Shown here: positions 33,934 to 43,032 of the stretch, one piece after another
Layout: every line of letters begins with the position of its first letter
How positions within the stretch are numbered: the first letter of the stretch is position 1
Origin: Paludibaculum fermentans
GTDB taxonomy: Bacteria; Acidobacteriota; Terriglobia; Bryobacterales; Bryobacteraceae
Assembly (NCBI RefSeq): GCF_015277775.1
Contig: NZ_CP063849.1
Span: 8,199,501-8,263,500, forward strand
Direction of reading: 5' to 3'
Length of the DNA stretch: 64,000 nucleotides
Translations under genes and position numbers: made by a program
The notes under the pieces: model-generated
Seen by the model: only the letters and a program-made list of their open reading frames with translations
Databases searched by the model: none
What the model was told of the DNA's origin: nothing

Positions 33934-33984
33934 GCGAAGTGTGTGGGCTGGTCTTTCCGCATAGTAGCATGGATCCAGGCTTGT

Positions 33985-35475
33985 ATGCGCGCTGTCCTCC
34001 TTCTGTTCCTCTCTTGTTCGCTGTATGCCCAATCCGTGGAAGACCGCACACGGGCGGCATTTACGGCCCAGATCCTGGGGGCGAACATGGGTTTCCCCTT
34101 CGAGCACAAGCCCGCCTCGGTGCAGTGGATCTCCGACCTGCCGGCCACATTCCGCGGACCTGCTCCGGTGGACGATGACTACTACTACGAGATAGTCGCT
34201 TTGCGGGCGTTCGAGAAGTATGGCCCGCGGCTGACGATCCAGCAGTTGGGCGCGCAGTGGAAGGAAGACAATGCGGGGTCGTGGGGCTCCTCCGAGCAGG
34301 CCAGGCTGCTGATGCAGCGGGGGATTCAGCCTCCGGATACGGGCCACCCGCGGTACAACCGTCTGTGGTTCACCATCGGGCCCCAGTTTTCCGCGGACAT
34401 CTACGGGATGCTGGCTCCGGGGAATCCGGCGCTGGCGGCACGGTTGGCGCGGTACTACGGCCGGATCAACGGCTGGGCGGAGGCTGTAGAGGGGGGCGTG
34501 TTTGTGGCGGCGATGGTCTCCCTGGCCTATTCGGAGACGGATCCGAAGCAGGTTGTGGAGAAGGCGGCGGGGTTCATTGATCCGCGCTCGCCATACCGGA
34601 AGGCCCTGGACCACTTTCTGGCGATGGCCAAGGCGGGCCGGAATCCACGAGAGATCGCGAACGAGTTGGAAGAGCGCTGGCACATTGAGTATCCGGCCAC
34701 GAACAACGCCGTGGCCAATGGCGCGCTGGTGGCGCTGAGCGTCTATTTCGGGGAAGGCGACTTCCTGAAGACGGTCAACCTGGCCGTTGCGGCGGCCGAT
34801 TTCACCGATGCCGACTGCAATGCGGCCAGCGCCGGAGCCGTGGTGGGCGCCCTGCGCGGCATGAAGGGGCTGCCTCCGCTGCTGGTGGAGAAGCTGCTGA
34901 ACCGGGTCGCCGGCAACAAGATGGGCCCGTTGACCTTCGATCCGCCGGTGGACGAGCGGATTTCCGGGATCGCGCTTAGAATCATGAACATCGCGCGGCA
35001 ACCGCTCGCCGTGCCGGAGGTCAAGCCGGAGCTCTTCAGCCTGGAGGATCTGACGCGTTATTGGGATCCGCGCTGGCAGTTGGAGCGGGCCGGTTTTGGG
35101 GGCGCGGGCGGCGGGCTGGGTGGAATTCGAGGAATCACTTACCTGGACAACGATGTCCTGGTGACGTGGCCGAGGGATGAGGTTCGAGGGGTAGTGCTTT
35201 CCACGACGGCCGACCTGCGGGGCGGCAAGGTGATGAAGCTGGAGGTCGGGGCGGAGGAGAACCGGGCCTGGCGGCTGGAGATCTATGCCAACAACCAGCG
35301 GCTGTTGAGCAAGCTGATCGAGGGTCCGGCGATGCAGACGGTCACCCAGGCTCTGCCCGCCGGCGGCCCGAAGACGGTGATCCGGCTGTTCCAGCACACG
35401 CTGGTGGGCGACAAGCTGCCATCGTCGGCGCACTGGCGGAAGATCACGATTGGACCCGCAGCGCCATCACGGTGA
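33985..35475 (+). CDS. secreted ADP-ribosylglycohydrolase-like protein
   Basis: A 496-residue protein starting at ATG 33985 (MRAVLLLFLSCSLYAQ, signal peptide). The catalytic-fold motifs are recognisable: AQILGANMGFPFE replaces GxxxGDxxG (the Asp is Asn), VDDDYYYEIVALRAF matches the DD metal motif, and ADFTDADCNAASAGAVVGA matches the late DxD(C/T)N metal motif. About 110 extra residues at the C-terminus form a separate beta domain. Secretion of this family is unusual; the substrate may be a glycosylated or ribosylated outer compound. The gene ends inside the convergent phosphatase gene (32-base overlap). Confidence 0.8.
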   Translation: MRAVLLLFLSCSLYAQSVEDRTRAAFTAQILGANMGFPFEHKPASVQWISDLPATFRGPAPVDDDYYYEIVALRAFEKYGPRLTIQQLGAQWKEDNAGSWGSSEQARLLMQRGIQPPDTGHPRYNRLWFTIGPQFSADIYGMLAPGNPALAARLARYYGRINGWAEAVEGGVFVAAMVSLAYSETDPKQVVEKAAGFIDPRSPYRKALDHFLAMAKAGRNPREIANELEERWHIEYPATNNAVANGALVALSVYFGEGDFLKTVNLAVAAADFTDADCNAASAGAVVGALRGMKGLPPLLVEKLLNRVAGNKMGPLTFDPPVDERISGIALRIMNIARQPLAVPEVKPELFSLEDLTRYWDPRWQLERAGFGGAGGGLGGIRGITYLDNDVLVTWPRDEVRGVVLSTTADLRGGKVMKLEVGAEENRAWRLEIYANNQRLLSKLIEGPAMQTVTQALPAGGPKTVIRLFQHTLVGDKLPSSAHWRKITIGPAAPSR

Positions 35476-37825
35476 TGTCGTCGTGCTGTTCGGCTCCGGC
35501 GGCGAAGGTGTCGACCTGCTGGATGATCCTGTCGAGGATTGAGGCCGGCGCCAGCGCGGCTGCCGCCTGAAGCGAAGCCTGCCAGCGTTCGTCTCCGAAC
35601 TCCTCGCGGTCCGGGTTGTGCGCTTCCGTCACGCCATCCGTGCAGACGGCCACCAGGTCGCCGGATTGGAGCTGGAGGTCGCCGCAGGAGTAGCGGGCCG
35701 TGCGGGTGAGTCCCAGGGCGAGGCCGCGGACGCCGGCCTTTTCGGTCGCGCCCGAGGAACGCAGCACCAGGGCATCGCCGTGGCCGGCGCTGGAGTGGCG
35801 CAGGATGCGGGTTTGGGGGTCGTAGACGGCGCACCAGAGAGTCGCAAAGCGGTTGCGCGGGGTGGCGTCGAAGACGAGCCGGTTCAGATGGCCCATGATC
35901 TCGCCGAGGTCGTTGACGCCGCCGGCGCAGAGGCCGCGCAGGGAGGCCTGCAGGCTGGCCATGAGCAGAGCGGCGGGCACGCCTTTGCCGCAGATATCGC
36001 CGAGGGCGACGATGAGGCGGCCTTCCGAGGTGAGGAAGAAGTCGTAGTAGTCGCCTCCGATGGACTGGGCGGGGCGGCAGCGGCCGGCATAGTCCAGGCC
36101 GGCGACGACCGGGGGATGGTGGGGGAAGAGGCGCTCCTGGACCTCGCGGGCGATCTCGAGTTCGCGGTGGATGCGCTCGCGCTGGGCGGCCTCGCTGGCG
36201 ACCGCGGAGGTGAGGCGGGCGTTCTCGAGTGCTAGGGCCGTCTGGGACGCGACGGTCTGGAGCAGGCGGCGGTCGCTGCCGGAGTAGGGCTCCTCGCTCA
36301 GTTTTGGCCCCAGAACGAGGTGGCCGAGTTGGGTGGCTCCGGCGGTGAGGGGGAAGGCGATTTCGTGGGTTGGGCCGGGTCCATTGGCGGTAATCTCCAC
36401 GCGAGGGACGTGCAGCGATTCGGAGATGCGCCGGCAGACGCGCTGTTTCAGTTCTATCGGATCGGTAATGCTGCGGACCTCCTCGCCGAGTTTCACGAGG
36501 ACCTGCTCGGTTTCGACCTGTTCGCGAAAGAAGCGGCGGTCGATCCACTGCGCGGCTTTGCCGGAGCCCCGCTGGAGGAGGATGATGGCGGTCGCGCACA
36601 ATGCGATGGCCTGGAGCCGCATGGGCCTGTGCGTCTTGGGGTCGTTGAGCGTCTCGAACGTAAAGTAGACGATGCCCATGATCAGGAAGCCGAGCAGGAT
36701 GCGCATGGCGCGCTGGGCCAGGGCGTACTGCAGGCCCTGGCGCAGTACGACACGCACATCCATCGCCTTCTCCACCACCAGGACGTAGGCCAGGGTGGCG
36801 GGAAAGAGGAAGAGCATCAGAACCACGGCCGCCAGGACGACCGGGTTGATGGAGCCTACGGACACGTGAGCGATGGAGGTGTAGACGATGAGCGCGAAGA
36901 TGGGGCTGAGGCTGACGTTGGCGCCCCAGAACAGGAGCTTGAGGCGGCGGCGGGCATCGGGGTCGGGCTCAGAGTAGCGCTTGAGCTGGAGGCACATGAA
37001 GAAGATGCCGATGGCCACGAAGCCCAGGAGGTTGACGACGGAACCGGCGTTTTCGACGAGCGCCTGAAGACCGGGCGGAACAGGGCGGCTGGAATGCTCC
37101 CAGGCCCGCAGGAGTGAATTGACCAGGGCGAACAGGAAGATGGGCAGGCCCAGCGCCCAGCGGGTCCAGGCGACCTTGCGGGGCTTTCTGGAGGGATCGG
37201 GGAAGTAGAGGCCGAACAGCAGCATCCAGAGGGGCCAACTGCGTTGGAGAAAAGTGGAATACCAGACGCCGAGTGCTCGAAACGGCTGGGGCCAGCCGTC
37301 GGCCAGGTTGCCGGCGCTGGATTCCAGATTGCAGAAACTGAGCATCATGGCGAGGACGAGCCAGGCGAGCGGGTCAGTGGGCCGCATGATGACCACGAAG
37401 AGACCCAGGGCGAGGCAGAACCAGCGGGTGACGAACTCCATGAACAGCGACATGAGCTGTTCGGACCTGGAGCGGGCGGCGCCGACGGCCGGCGCGAGGG
37501 TGATGGCGGCCTCCTGAGGGGACTGGCCAGGGTGTGAGTAGGTGACGCGCAGCGACGCGCCGGACGGAACGGTGCGCAGGTACTCATCCACCTGGGTCCG
37601 CTGCCGCAGGGGGCGGCCATTCAGGGCCAGGATCGTATCGCCTTCGCGGATGCCGGCCTGGGCGGCGGGCAGCGCGGCCTCGGCTACCTGTAGTGTGCCG
37701 GAACGGAAGTCAAACGGCCTGGCGGGTCCGCCGAATTGAAAGTGGGCGGAGTCAACGGTCTGGGCTAACTGATAGGAGAGCGTGGCGATTACCACCAATC
37801 GCACGGCCCTGCCTGCAAATGACAT
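35444..37825 (-). CDS. PDZ-GAF-SpoIIE membrane phosphatase (PP2C)
   Basis: A 793-residue signalling protein. Order: a first membrane helix, a PDZ-like domain (LPAAQAGIREGDTILALNGRP), about eight membrane helices (residues about 130-400), a GAF domain (about 430-560, ending LLQTVASQTALALENARL), a coiled linker (REIQxRLFP type, EIAREVQERLFPHHPP) and a SpoIIE phosphatase domain with GGDYYDFF, GDICGKGVPAALLMA, GHGDALVLR and CTDGVTEAHN. It likely dephosphorylates a serine on an anti-sigma antagonist. No partner gene is next to it. Confidence 0.93.
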   Translation of the reverse strand: MSFAGRAVRLVVIATLSYQLAQTVDSAHFQFGGPARPFDFRSGTLQVAEAALPAAQAGIREGDTILALNGRPLRQRTQVDEYLRTVPSGASLRVTYSHPGQSPQEAAITLAPAVGAARSRSEQLMSLFMEFVTRWFCLALGLFVVIMRPTDPLAWLVLAMMLSFCNLESSAGNLADGWPQPFRALGVWYSTFLQRSWPLWMLLFGLYFPDPSRKPRKVAWTRWALGLPIFLFALVNSLLRAWEHSSRPVPPGLQALVENAGSVVNLLGFVAIGIFFMCLQLKRYSEPDPDARRRLKLLFWGANVSLSPIFALIVYTSIAHVSVGSINPVVLAAVVLMLFLFPATLAYVLVVEKAMDVRVVLRQGLQYALAQRAMRILLGFLIMGIVYFTFETLNDPKTHRPMRLQAIALCATAIILLQRGSGKAAQWIDRRFFREQVETEQVLVKLGEEVRSITDPIELKQRVCRRISESLHVPRVEITANGPGPTHEIAFPLTAGATQLGHLVLGPKLSEEPYSGSDRRLLQTVASQTALALENARLTSAVASEAAQRERIHRELEIAREVQERLFPHHPPVVAGLDYAGRCRPAQSIGGDYYDFFLTSEGRLIVALGDICGKGVPAALLMASLQASLRGLCAGGVNDLGEIMGHLNRLVFDATPRNRFATLWCAVYDPQTRILRHSSAGHGDALVLRSSGATEKAGVRGLALGLTRTARYSCGDLQLQSGDLVAVCTDGVTEAHNPDREEFGDERWQASLQAAAALAPASILDRIIQQVDTFAAGAEQHDDITVMALRVQS

Positions 37826-37830
37826 ACCGC

Positions 37831-39165
37831 CTAAGGTACCGCAGTTTTGCTCAGTACCGGGGGAGAAAACAACCCCAACTGGGCGGCCAGGCGAGCGGAT
37901 TCCGCTCCAAAGCCGGGCAGGCAGGCGGGCAGGTCGGCTGCGTGTTCAGCGACCCAGGGATCCGTCTCGGGCGTCGGCTCGAGGTGCGCTTCGAGTCCGT
38001 GCAGGCGGCGCCATTCCGAGTGCCAGCGGTCTCCGCAGGCGTCGAGATCGGCCAGCGTGCCCTGGCCGCGCAGGATGCCGGCCACGGCGGTGGCGAGTTC
38101 ATGCGCCTCAAAGAAGCCGATATTCATGCTCTGGATGGCCACGGGGCCCGCGAGGTGGGCGGCGTCGCCGGCCAGCCACATGCGGTTCTGGCCGAAGCTG
38201 GCGGCCAGGCGGCGTTCAAAACGGACGACGGTGCGCCAGTGGATGCGGCCGATGGAGGACTGGAACCAGGGGGCGCGGGCGGCGATGAGGTCCGTGAGGT
38301 GCTTTTCGTCGAGGACGGCGGGGTATTTGTTGGGCGAGCCTTCGGTGCGGTCCTTGGGGCGTTCCGTGGGGAAGTAGCCGAAGCCGGAGCGCAGCAGCCG
38401 GTCTTTCATCTCTTCGGCGACAGTGTCGTGGTAGTCGGTGAGCTGGAAGCTCCAGCGGCAGAGGCCGCCGGGCAGCGGCCAGAGTACGTCGCTGGTGCCG
38501 TCGCCGAAAACCACGCGGGCTTCGTCGCCCAGTTTGGCGTCGGTCTCGAATTCGAAGACACCGTAGTATTGAGCGGGCGCGACCTCGGGGTACTCAATGT
38601 TGAGGGTGCGCCGCACGCGGGAGTTGTAACCATCGGCGCCGATCACAAACGGGACCTGGATGTCCCAGCGGCGGCCGACCACCCACTCATTGTGGGCGAC
38701 CACATAGCCGCGCGATTCACGTTCCAGCCGATCGACCGTGGCTGTGACGTGGTTGGGCGCCGGCTGCAGGGCGGAGATGTCATGGCGCCAGTGAACCGCG
38801 GCGCCCGCTTCACGCAGGGCGTGTTCAAACATGTCCTCGATCACGTCCTGGCGGACCACGGCCAGACAGCCGAGCGGATCGCCGGGATCGCCCAGGCGGA
38901 CCTTGGCGTGGAGGCCGTCGCGATCATAGAGCGCGAGGGTCCGGACGGCGTAGGCGCTGCCCATGACGCGGTCGAGCACGCCCAGTTCCCGCAGCAGATG
39001 CAGGGTTTGGGGGTAGAGCGCCAGGGCGTAGCTGTGTTTGCAGGCCCACACGCCGGAGTCGACAATCTCGACTGAAATGCCTTGTTTGGCCAAATCCAGG
39101 GCCGCCAGCAGTCCGACGGGGCCGGCGCCCACTACTAAAACCTCGGGATTCCCTTCAGCGAACAT
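37831..39165 (-). CDS. FAD-dependent aromatic-hydroxylase-like monooxygenase
   Basis: A 444-residue flavoprotein starting at ATG 39165 (MFAEGNPEVLVVGAGPVG), with AAGGAGAC nine bases upstream. Motifs: GxGxxG in VVGAGPVGLLAALDLA, the middle IGADGYNSRVR (DG motif), and the late LAGDAAHLAGPVAIQSMNIGF (GD motif that binds the FAD ribityl chain). These mark the group A flavin monooxygenases such as the PHBH/UbiH type. The usual ring-binding His and Pro of GDAAHxxxP are present (HLAGP). Substrate unknown. Confidence 0.9.
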   Translation of the reverse strand: MFAEGNPEVLVVGAGPVGLLAALDLAKQGISVEIVDSGVWACKHSYALALYPQTLHLLRELGVLDRVMGSAYAVRTLALYDRDGLHAKVRLGDPGDPLGCLAVVRQDVIEDMFEHALREAGAAVHWRHDISALQPAPNHVTATVDRLERESRGYVVAHNEWVVGRRWDIQVPFVIGADGYNSRVRRTLNIEYPEVAPAQYYGVFEFETDAKLGDEARVVFGDGTSDVLWPLPGGLCRWSFQLTDYHDTVAEEMKDRLLRSGFGYFPTERPKDRTEGSPNKYPAVLDEKHLTDLIAARAPWFQSSIGRIHWRTVVRFERRLAASFGQNRMWLAGDAAHLAGPVAIQSMNIGFFEAHELATAVAGILRGQGTLADLDACGDRWHSEWRRLHGLEAHLEPTPETDPWVAEHAADLPACLPGFGAESARLAAQLGLFSPPVLSKTAVP

Positions 39166-39191
39166 GGCATAAGTCTCCTTGAGACGGCCCA

Positions 39192-39197
39192 AGTATA
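39192..39197 (-). promoter_or_regulatory. -10 box (TATACT) for the monooxygenase gene
   Basis: On the minus strand TATACT lies 26 bases before the ATG at 39165, with the Shine-Dalgarno AAGGAGAC in between. TTCCCA at a 16-base spacing is a weak -35. The intergenic region to ribBA has no FMN riboswitch pattern. Confidence 0.35.
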
Positions 39198-39323
39198 CAC
39201 CCGGCGCGGGCGTTGGGAACCAGCTAAGTTGATCCAGTTGTCTGATTTTGACAGAGCTTACACAGCCGGCACCGGGTTAGGGCGAAACGCCCGTCTTCGC
39301 TCATAATGAAGGGGTAGGACCTT

Positions 39324-40457
39324 ATGCCTTTTGCCACGATTCCGCAGGCCCTGGAGGCCTTTCGCCAGGGCCGGATGCTGGTTGTCGTCGATGACGAAGA
39401 CCGTGAAAACGAAGGAGATCTGACACTCGCCGCGGAGTTTGCCACTCCGGAAGCCATCAACTTCATGGCCGTGCACGGGCGCGGGCTGGTGTGTCTGGCG
39501 CTGGCGCCGGAGATCTGTGACCGCCTGGCGCTGCCGATGATGTCGCAGAAGAACACCTCACAGTTCGGGACGGCATTCTGCGAAGCGATTGACGCGGCTG
39601 AGGGTGTGAGTACCGGCATTTCGGCGGCCGACCGGGCGAAGACCATCCAGGTGGCGATCGATCCCGGTTCGCTGCCGTCGGACCTGGCGCGGCCGGGCCA
39701 CATGTTCCCGCTGCGGGCCAGGGAAGGCGGCGTGCTGGTACGCTCCGGGCAAACGGAGGCGGCGGTGGACCTGGCGCGGCTGGCGGGCATGCGGCCGGGC
39801 GGCGTGATCTGCGAAATCATGAACGACGACGGGACGATGTCGCGGGTCCCGCAATTGGTGGAGTTCTGTAAGAAGCACGGGTTGCTGCTGATCTCGGTGG
39901 CGGACATGATCCGGTACAGGATGGAGCACGAGCGGATCATGCGGCGGTCGGCCGAAGGGACACTGACGATGGATCTGGGGCAGTTCCGGACCATCTCCTA
40001 CACGTCTACGATCGATCCGGAGACCCACTTGGCGCTGGTGTATGGAGATCCGGAGAAGGCCTCTGGTGCGCTGGTGCGGATGCATTCGCGGTGCACTTAC
40101 GGCGACGTGTTCCATTCAACGGAATGCGATTGCCACCGGATCCTGCGAGCTTCGCTGGAGCGGATTGTGGCTGAGGGCGCGGGCGTACTGGTGTACCTGC
40201 ACCAGACCGGGCCGGGGATCCGGCAGATCGATCCAGACCCGTCCGGCGGACTGCCGAGGCTGATCTCGCACACCCGGGCGTACATGCATTACGCGACGCC
40301 GGCGGGGCAGAAGCTGCTACAGCACGAGACGGGCTTCGGCGCGCAGATCCTGGCGGATCTTGGTTTGAAGCGGATCCGGCTGCTGACGAATCATCCGCGC
40401 AAGGTGGTGGGTCTGGAAGGCTTCGATATCGAGATAGTCGAGCAGTTGCCGTTGTAA
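39324..40457 (+). CDS. ribBA: RibBA: DHBP synthase with degenerate GTP cyclohydrolase II domain
   Basis: A 377-residue two-domain riboflavin enzyme. The N-terminal DHBP synthase half is complete, with DDEDRENEGDL (residues 23-33), the HGRG loop and RPGHMFPLRAR. The C-terminal GTP cyclohydrolase II half keeps the zinc cysteines (Cys257, Cys268, Cys270 in CTYGDVFHSTECDC) and LLTNHPRKVVGLEG. However, the catalytic segment normally QEGRGIGL reads QTGPGIRQ (residues 294-301), losing the conserved Glu and Arg. The DHBP half should work; GTP hydrolysis is doubtful. The gene stands alone, without ribH, ribE or ribD nearby. Confidence 0.93.
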   Translation: MPFATIPQALEAFRQGRMLVVVDDEDRENEGDLTLAAEFATPEAINFMAVHGRGLVCLALAPEICDRLALPMMSQKNTSQFGTAFCEAIDAAEGVSTGISAADRAKTIQVAIDPGSLPSDLARPGHMFPLRAREGGVLVRSGQTEAAVDLARLAGMRPGGVICEIMNDDGTMSRVPQLVEFCKKHGLLLISVADMIRYRMEHERIMRRSAEGTLTMDLGQFRTISYTSTIDPETHLALVYGDPEKASGALVRMHSRCTYGDVFHSTECDCHRILRASLERIVAEGAGVLVYLHQTGPGIRQIDPDPSGGLPRLISHTRAYMHYATPAGQKLLQHETGFGAQILADLGLKRIRLLTNHPRKVVGLEGFDIEIVEQLPL

Positions 40458-40484
40458 GGCGGCCGGCTGGGCTCCTTAAAGACG

Positions 40485-40514
40485 AACAGGGCGCGGAGTG
40501 ATCCGCGCCCTGTT
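40485..40514. terminator. bidirectional terminator between ribBA and fba
   Basis: A perfect 13-bp stem (AACAGGGCGCGGA pairs with TCCGCGCCCTGTT) with loop GTGA. It is followed by TTGTGTTT on the plus strand and by a short T-rich CGTCTTT on the minus strand, fitting a terminator shared by the convergent ribBA and aldolase genes. Confidence 0.85.
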
Positions 40515-40545
40515 GTGTTTCCGGGGGGTGGCCCCGAGGAACGAA

Positions 40546-41574
40546 CTATGCGTTGACGAGCTGCTTCTTGTACATCTCGGCCATCTCGGAGAGCGGGATG
40601 GAGGTGTAGTCGCCAGCGTGACCGGCCTGGCCGAACTGGACCATGCGTTCCGCCACAACCTTCTTCATGGCTTCGCGCGCGGGCTTGAGGTAGTCGCGGG
40701 GGTCGAACTTCTCGGGGGTTTCGACGAAGACCTTGCGGATGGCGCCGGTGATGGCGAGGCGGTTGTCGGTGTCGACATTGACCTTGCGGACGCCGTTCTT
40801 GATGCCGAGCTGGATCTCTTCGACGGGGACGCCGAAGGTGGTCTTCATCTTGCCGCCGTACTGGTTGATGATGTCGATGAGTTCCTTCGGAACCGACGAA
40901 GAGCCGTGCATCACCAGGTGGGTGGTGGGCAGGCGCTTGTGGATCTCGATGAGGATGTCCATCTTGAGGACGTCGCCGTCGGGCTTGCGGGTGAACTTGT
41001 AGGCGCCGTGGGAGGTGCCGATGGCGATGGCGAGGGCGTCGCAGCCGGTGGCCTTGACGAAATCTTCCGCCTGGGCCGGATCGGTGACGTGATCGAGACC
41101 GGAGCCGCCGGAGCCGTGGCCGTCTTCAATACCGCCGAGGCAGCCGATTTCGGCTTCCACCGTGACGCCGCGGGCATGGGCGTACTCGACGACTTCCTTG
41201 GTGACCGCAACGTTGTGCTCGAAGGAGGAGGGGGTCTTGCCGTCTTCCATCAGCGAGCCGTCCATCATCACGGACGTGAAGCCCATGTCGATGGCGGAAA
41301 TGCAGGTGGCGGGGCTGTTGCCGTGGTCGAGGTGAAGAACGGTCGGAATCTCGGGATAGATTTCGGTGGCGGCGAGCATCAGGTGATACAGAAAGCGATC
41401 CTGCGAGTAAGCGCGGGCGCCGCGGGAAGCCTGGACGATCACGGGCGACTTCGTTTCGCGAGCCGCCTCCATGATGGACTGAATCTGCTCCATGTTGTTG
41501 ACGTTAAAGGCGCCAATGCCGTAGCCGCCTTTAGCCGCTTCGTCGAGAAGCTGGCGCATTGAAACGAGAGCCAT
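40546..41574 (-). CDS. fba: class II fructose-bisphosphate aldolase
   Basis: A 342-residue zinc aldolase that cleaves fructose-1,6-bisphosphate to DHAP and glyceraldehyde-3-phosphate. Visible motifs: [12 protein letters not shown], the metal-binding [28 protein letters not shown] and the phosphate-binding VMHGSSSVP. The later [11 protein letters not shown] is also typical. The length fits the longer class II type. It is monocistronic, ending at the strong shared terminator. Confidence 0.95.
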   Translation of the reverse strand: MALVSMRQLLDEAAKGGYGIGAFNVNNMEQIQSIMEAARETKSPVIVQASRGARAYSQDRFLYHLMLAATEIYPEIPTVLHLDHGNSPATCISAIDMGFTSVMMDGSLMEDGKTPSSFEHNVAVTKEVVEYAHARGVTVEAEIGCLGGIEDGHGSGGSGLDHVTDPAQAEDFVKATGCDALAIAIGTSHGAYKFTRKPDGDVLKMDILIEIHKRLPTTHLVMHGSSSVPKELIDIINQYGGKMKTTFGVPVEEIQLGIKNGVRKVNVDTDNRLAITGAIRKVFVETPEKFDPRDYLKPAREAMKKVVAERMVQFGQAGHAGDYTSIPLSEMAEMYKKQLVNA

Positions 41575-41636
41575 GTAAATCTCCTTGGGCCGAATTAGGA
41601 CCTATGAATCCTGTTTTCAAGTTTATTTTACTACAC

Positions 41637-42980
41637 CTAGGACCCAGCAGGCATCGGTTCGCGAGGCTCAATTTCAGGCTCAAATGTAACCGATTGCAGG
41701 CGCATCGGTTGTCTTTGCCAGTAAGTAAGGGAGCGCCAGGCCCACTCAAACGGGCCGAACTGGAAGTGGCGGAGCCAGAGGGGGCTCCAGGCGAGTTCGG
41801 CCAGCCAGATGGCGGCGACCACGTAATAGACCTGATAGCGCTGGAGCTGGCTGTGGAAGCCGAGGACATTGAAGAAGAGGGTGCAGAGGATGCTCTGCAT
41901 GAGGTAGTTGGTGAGGGCCATCTGGCCGGTGGCGGCGAAGACGCGGCGGAGGGCGGAGAACCGGGCTTGCTTCAGGACGAGAACGATGAGCGCAACGTGG
42001 CCCAGGCAGACCGCGATGCGGGCAGGTTCGTACCAGGCGCCGGCCCAGGCGTTGGCGAGGATGGAGAAGCCGCCATCGACCTGCAGGCGCAGTTGGGCAT
42101 AGGTGAGGGGCAGGCCGATGCCGTAGCCGGCGGCGATCATTTTCCAGTAGAAGGCCGTGGAGCGCTCGCCGGTGAGGACCCCGGTTTTGACGAAGGCCAT
42201 GCCCAGCAGCATCATGGCGAAGAGGTCGTATTGCATGGGCGAGTACATGGTCAGGCTGTGCCACCAGAGGACGATGGGCATACGCGCCCTCACTGAGTTG
42301 ACGAAGCCGGTGGTATTGAGGGTCGTGTATTTCCGGATGGCCGCGGCGTCGGGTTTGTCGTGTTTGGCCCGCTCCTCCCACGTGGAGATTGCTTTTTCCT
42401 GGTCTTCCGTGAGGGTCTTGCCCGCCTTCTTGAGGGGCGTGGCGGCGACGGCGATGTCGTGCTTTTCGGTGAGGTCGCGGGCGTCGTAGATGCCGGAGGC
42501 GATCATGAAGACGACCTGCAGGGCCCACAGCCAGATGAGGCCACGGGCGGACATGCGGCGGAACGGGTAGAGCACCAGGCCCAGCAAGGCGTAGGGATAG
42601 AGGACCTCGCCGAACCACAGCAGGTAAGCGTGGGCAATGCCGAACAGCAGCAGCCAGAGGGTGCGCCGGTAGTAGATGTCGGCCACGAAGCCGCCGCCGC
42701 CGCGCTGTTCGCCGCGAGTGGTCAAGAGGTAGACGCCGGCTCCGAAGAGCAGGGTGAAGATGCCGCGCATCTTGCCGTCGAAGACGACGCCGGCCACGAG
42801 GAAGGTCCACAGATTGGCGCCGGTCGAGCCGCCGGCCACTGTGGGGTCGCTATAGACGGTGGGGTGGAACGCGAAGCCCACAATGTTCATCGCGAGGATG
42901 CCAAGGACGGCCAGGCCGCGCAGGGCGTCGACGAGGGCGAAGCGTTGATTTGCTTGAACCGGTGCCAGAGCAGTGGACAC
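41637..42980 (-). CDS. DUF418 family membrane protein
   Basis: A 447-residue protein with about ten membrane helices. The N-terminal RFALVDALRGLAVLGILAMNI and the C-terminal ATGQMALTNYLMQSILCTLFF are the two signatures of the DUF418 family (YeiB-like), which is related to membrane acyltransferases. The C-terminal block GPFEWAWRSLTYWQRQPMR also fits. It lies 62 bases upstream of fba on the same strand. Substrate and role are unknown. Confidence 0.9.
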   Translation of the reverse strand: MSTALAPVQANQRFALVDALRGLAVLGILAMNIVGFAFHPTVYSDPTVAGGSTGANLWTFLVAGVVFDGKMRGIFTLLFGAGVYLLTTRGEQRGGGGFVADIYYRRTLWLLLFGIAHAYLLWFGEVLYPYALLGLVLYPFRRMSARGLIWLWALQVVFMIASGIYDARDLTEKHDIAVAATPLKKAGKTLTEDQEKAISTWEERAKHDKPDAAAIRKYTTLNTTGFVNSVRARMPIVLWWHSLTMYSPMQYDLFAMMLLGMAFVKTGVLTGERSTAFYWKMIAAGYGIGLPLTYAQLRLQVDGGFSILANAWAGAWYEPARIAVCLGHVALIVLVLKQARFSALRRVFAATGQMALTNYLMQSILCTLFFNVLGFHSQLQRYQVYYVVAAIWLAELAWSPLWLRHFQFGPFEWAWRSLTYWQRQPMRLQSVTFEPEIEPREPMPAGS

Positions 42981-43032
42981 GGGGGTGTCCTCCCAGATGG
43001 ATTTGGTTCAGGCTAGCACGAGTTCCGGCGGT

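Noticed and set aside
39198-39323. FMN riboswitch in front of ribBA
   Set aside because: An AGGGCGAAA-like piece is present, but the conserved FMN aptamer segments and the order of its arms are missing.
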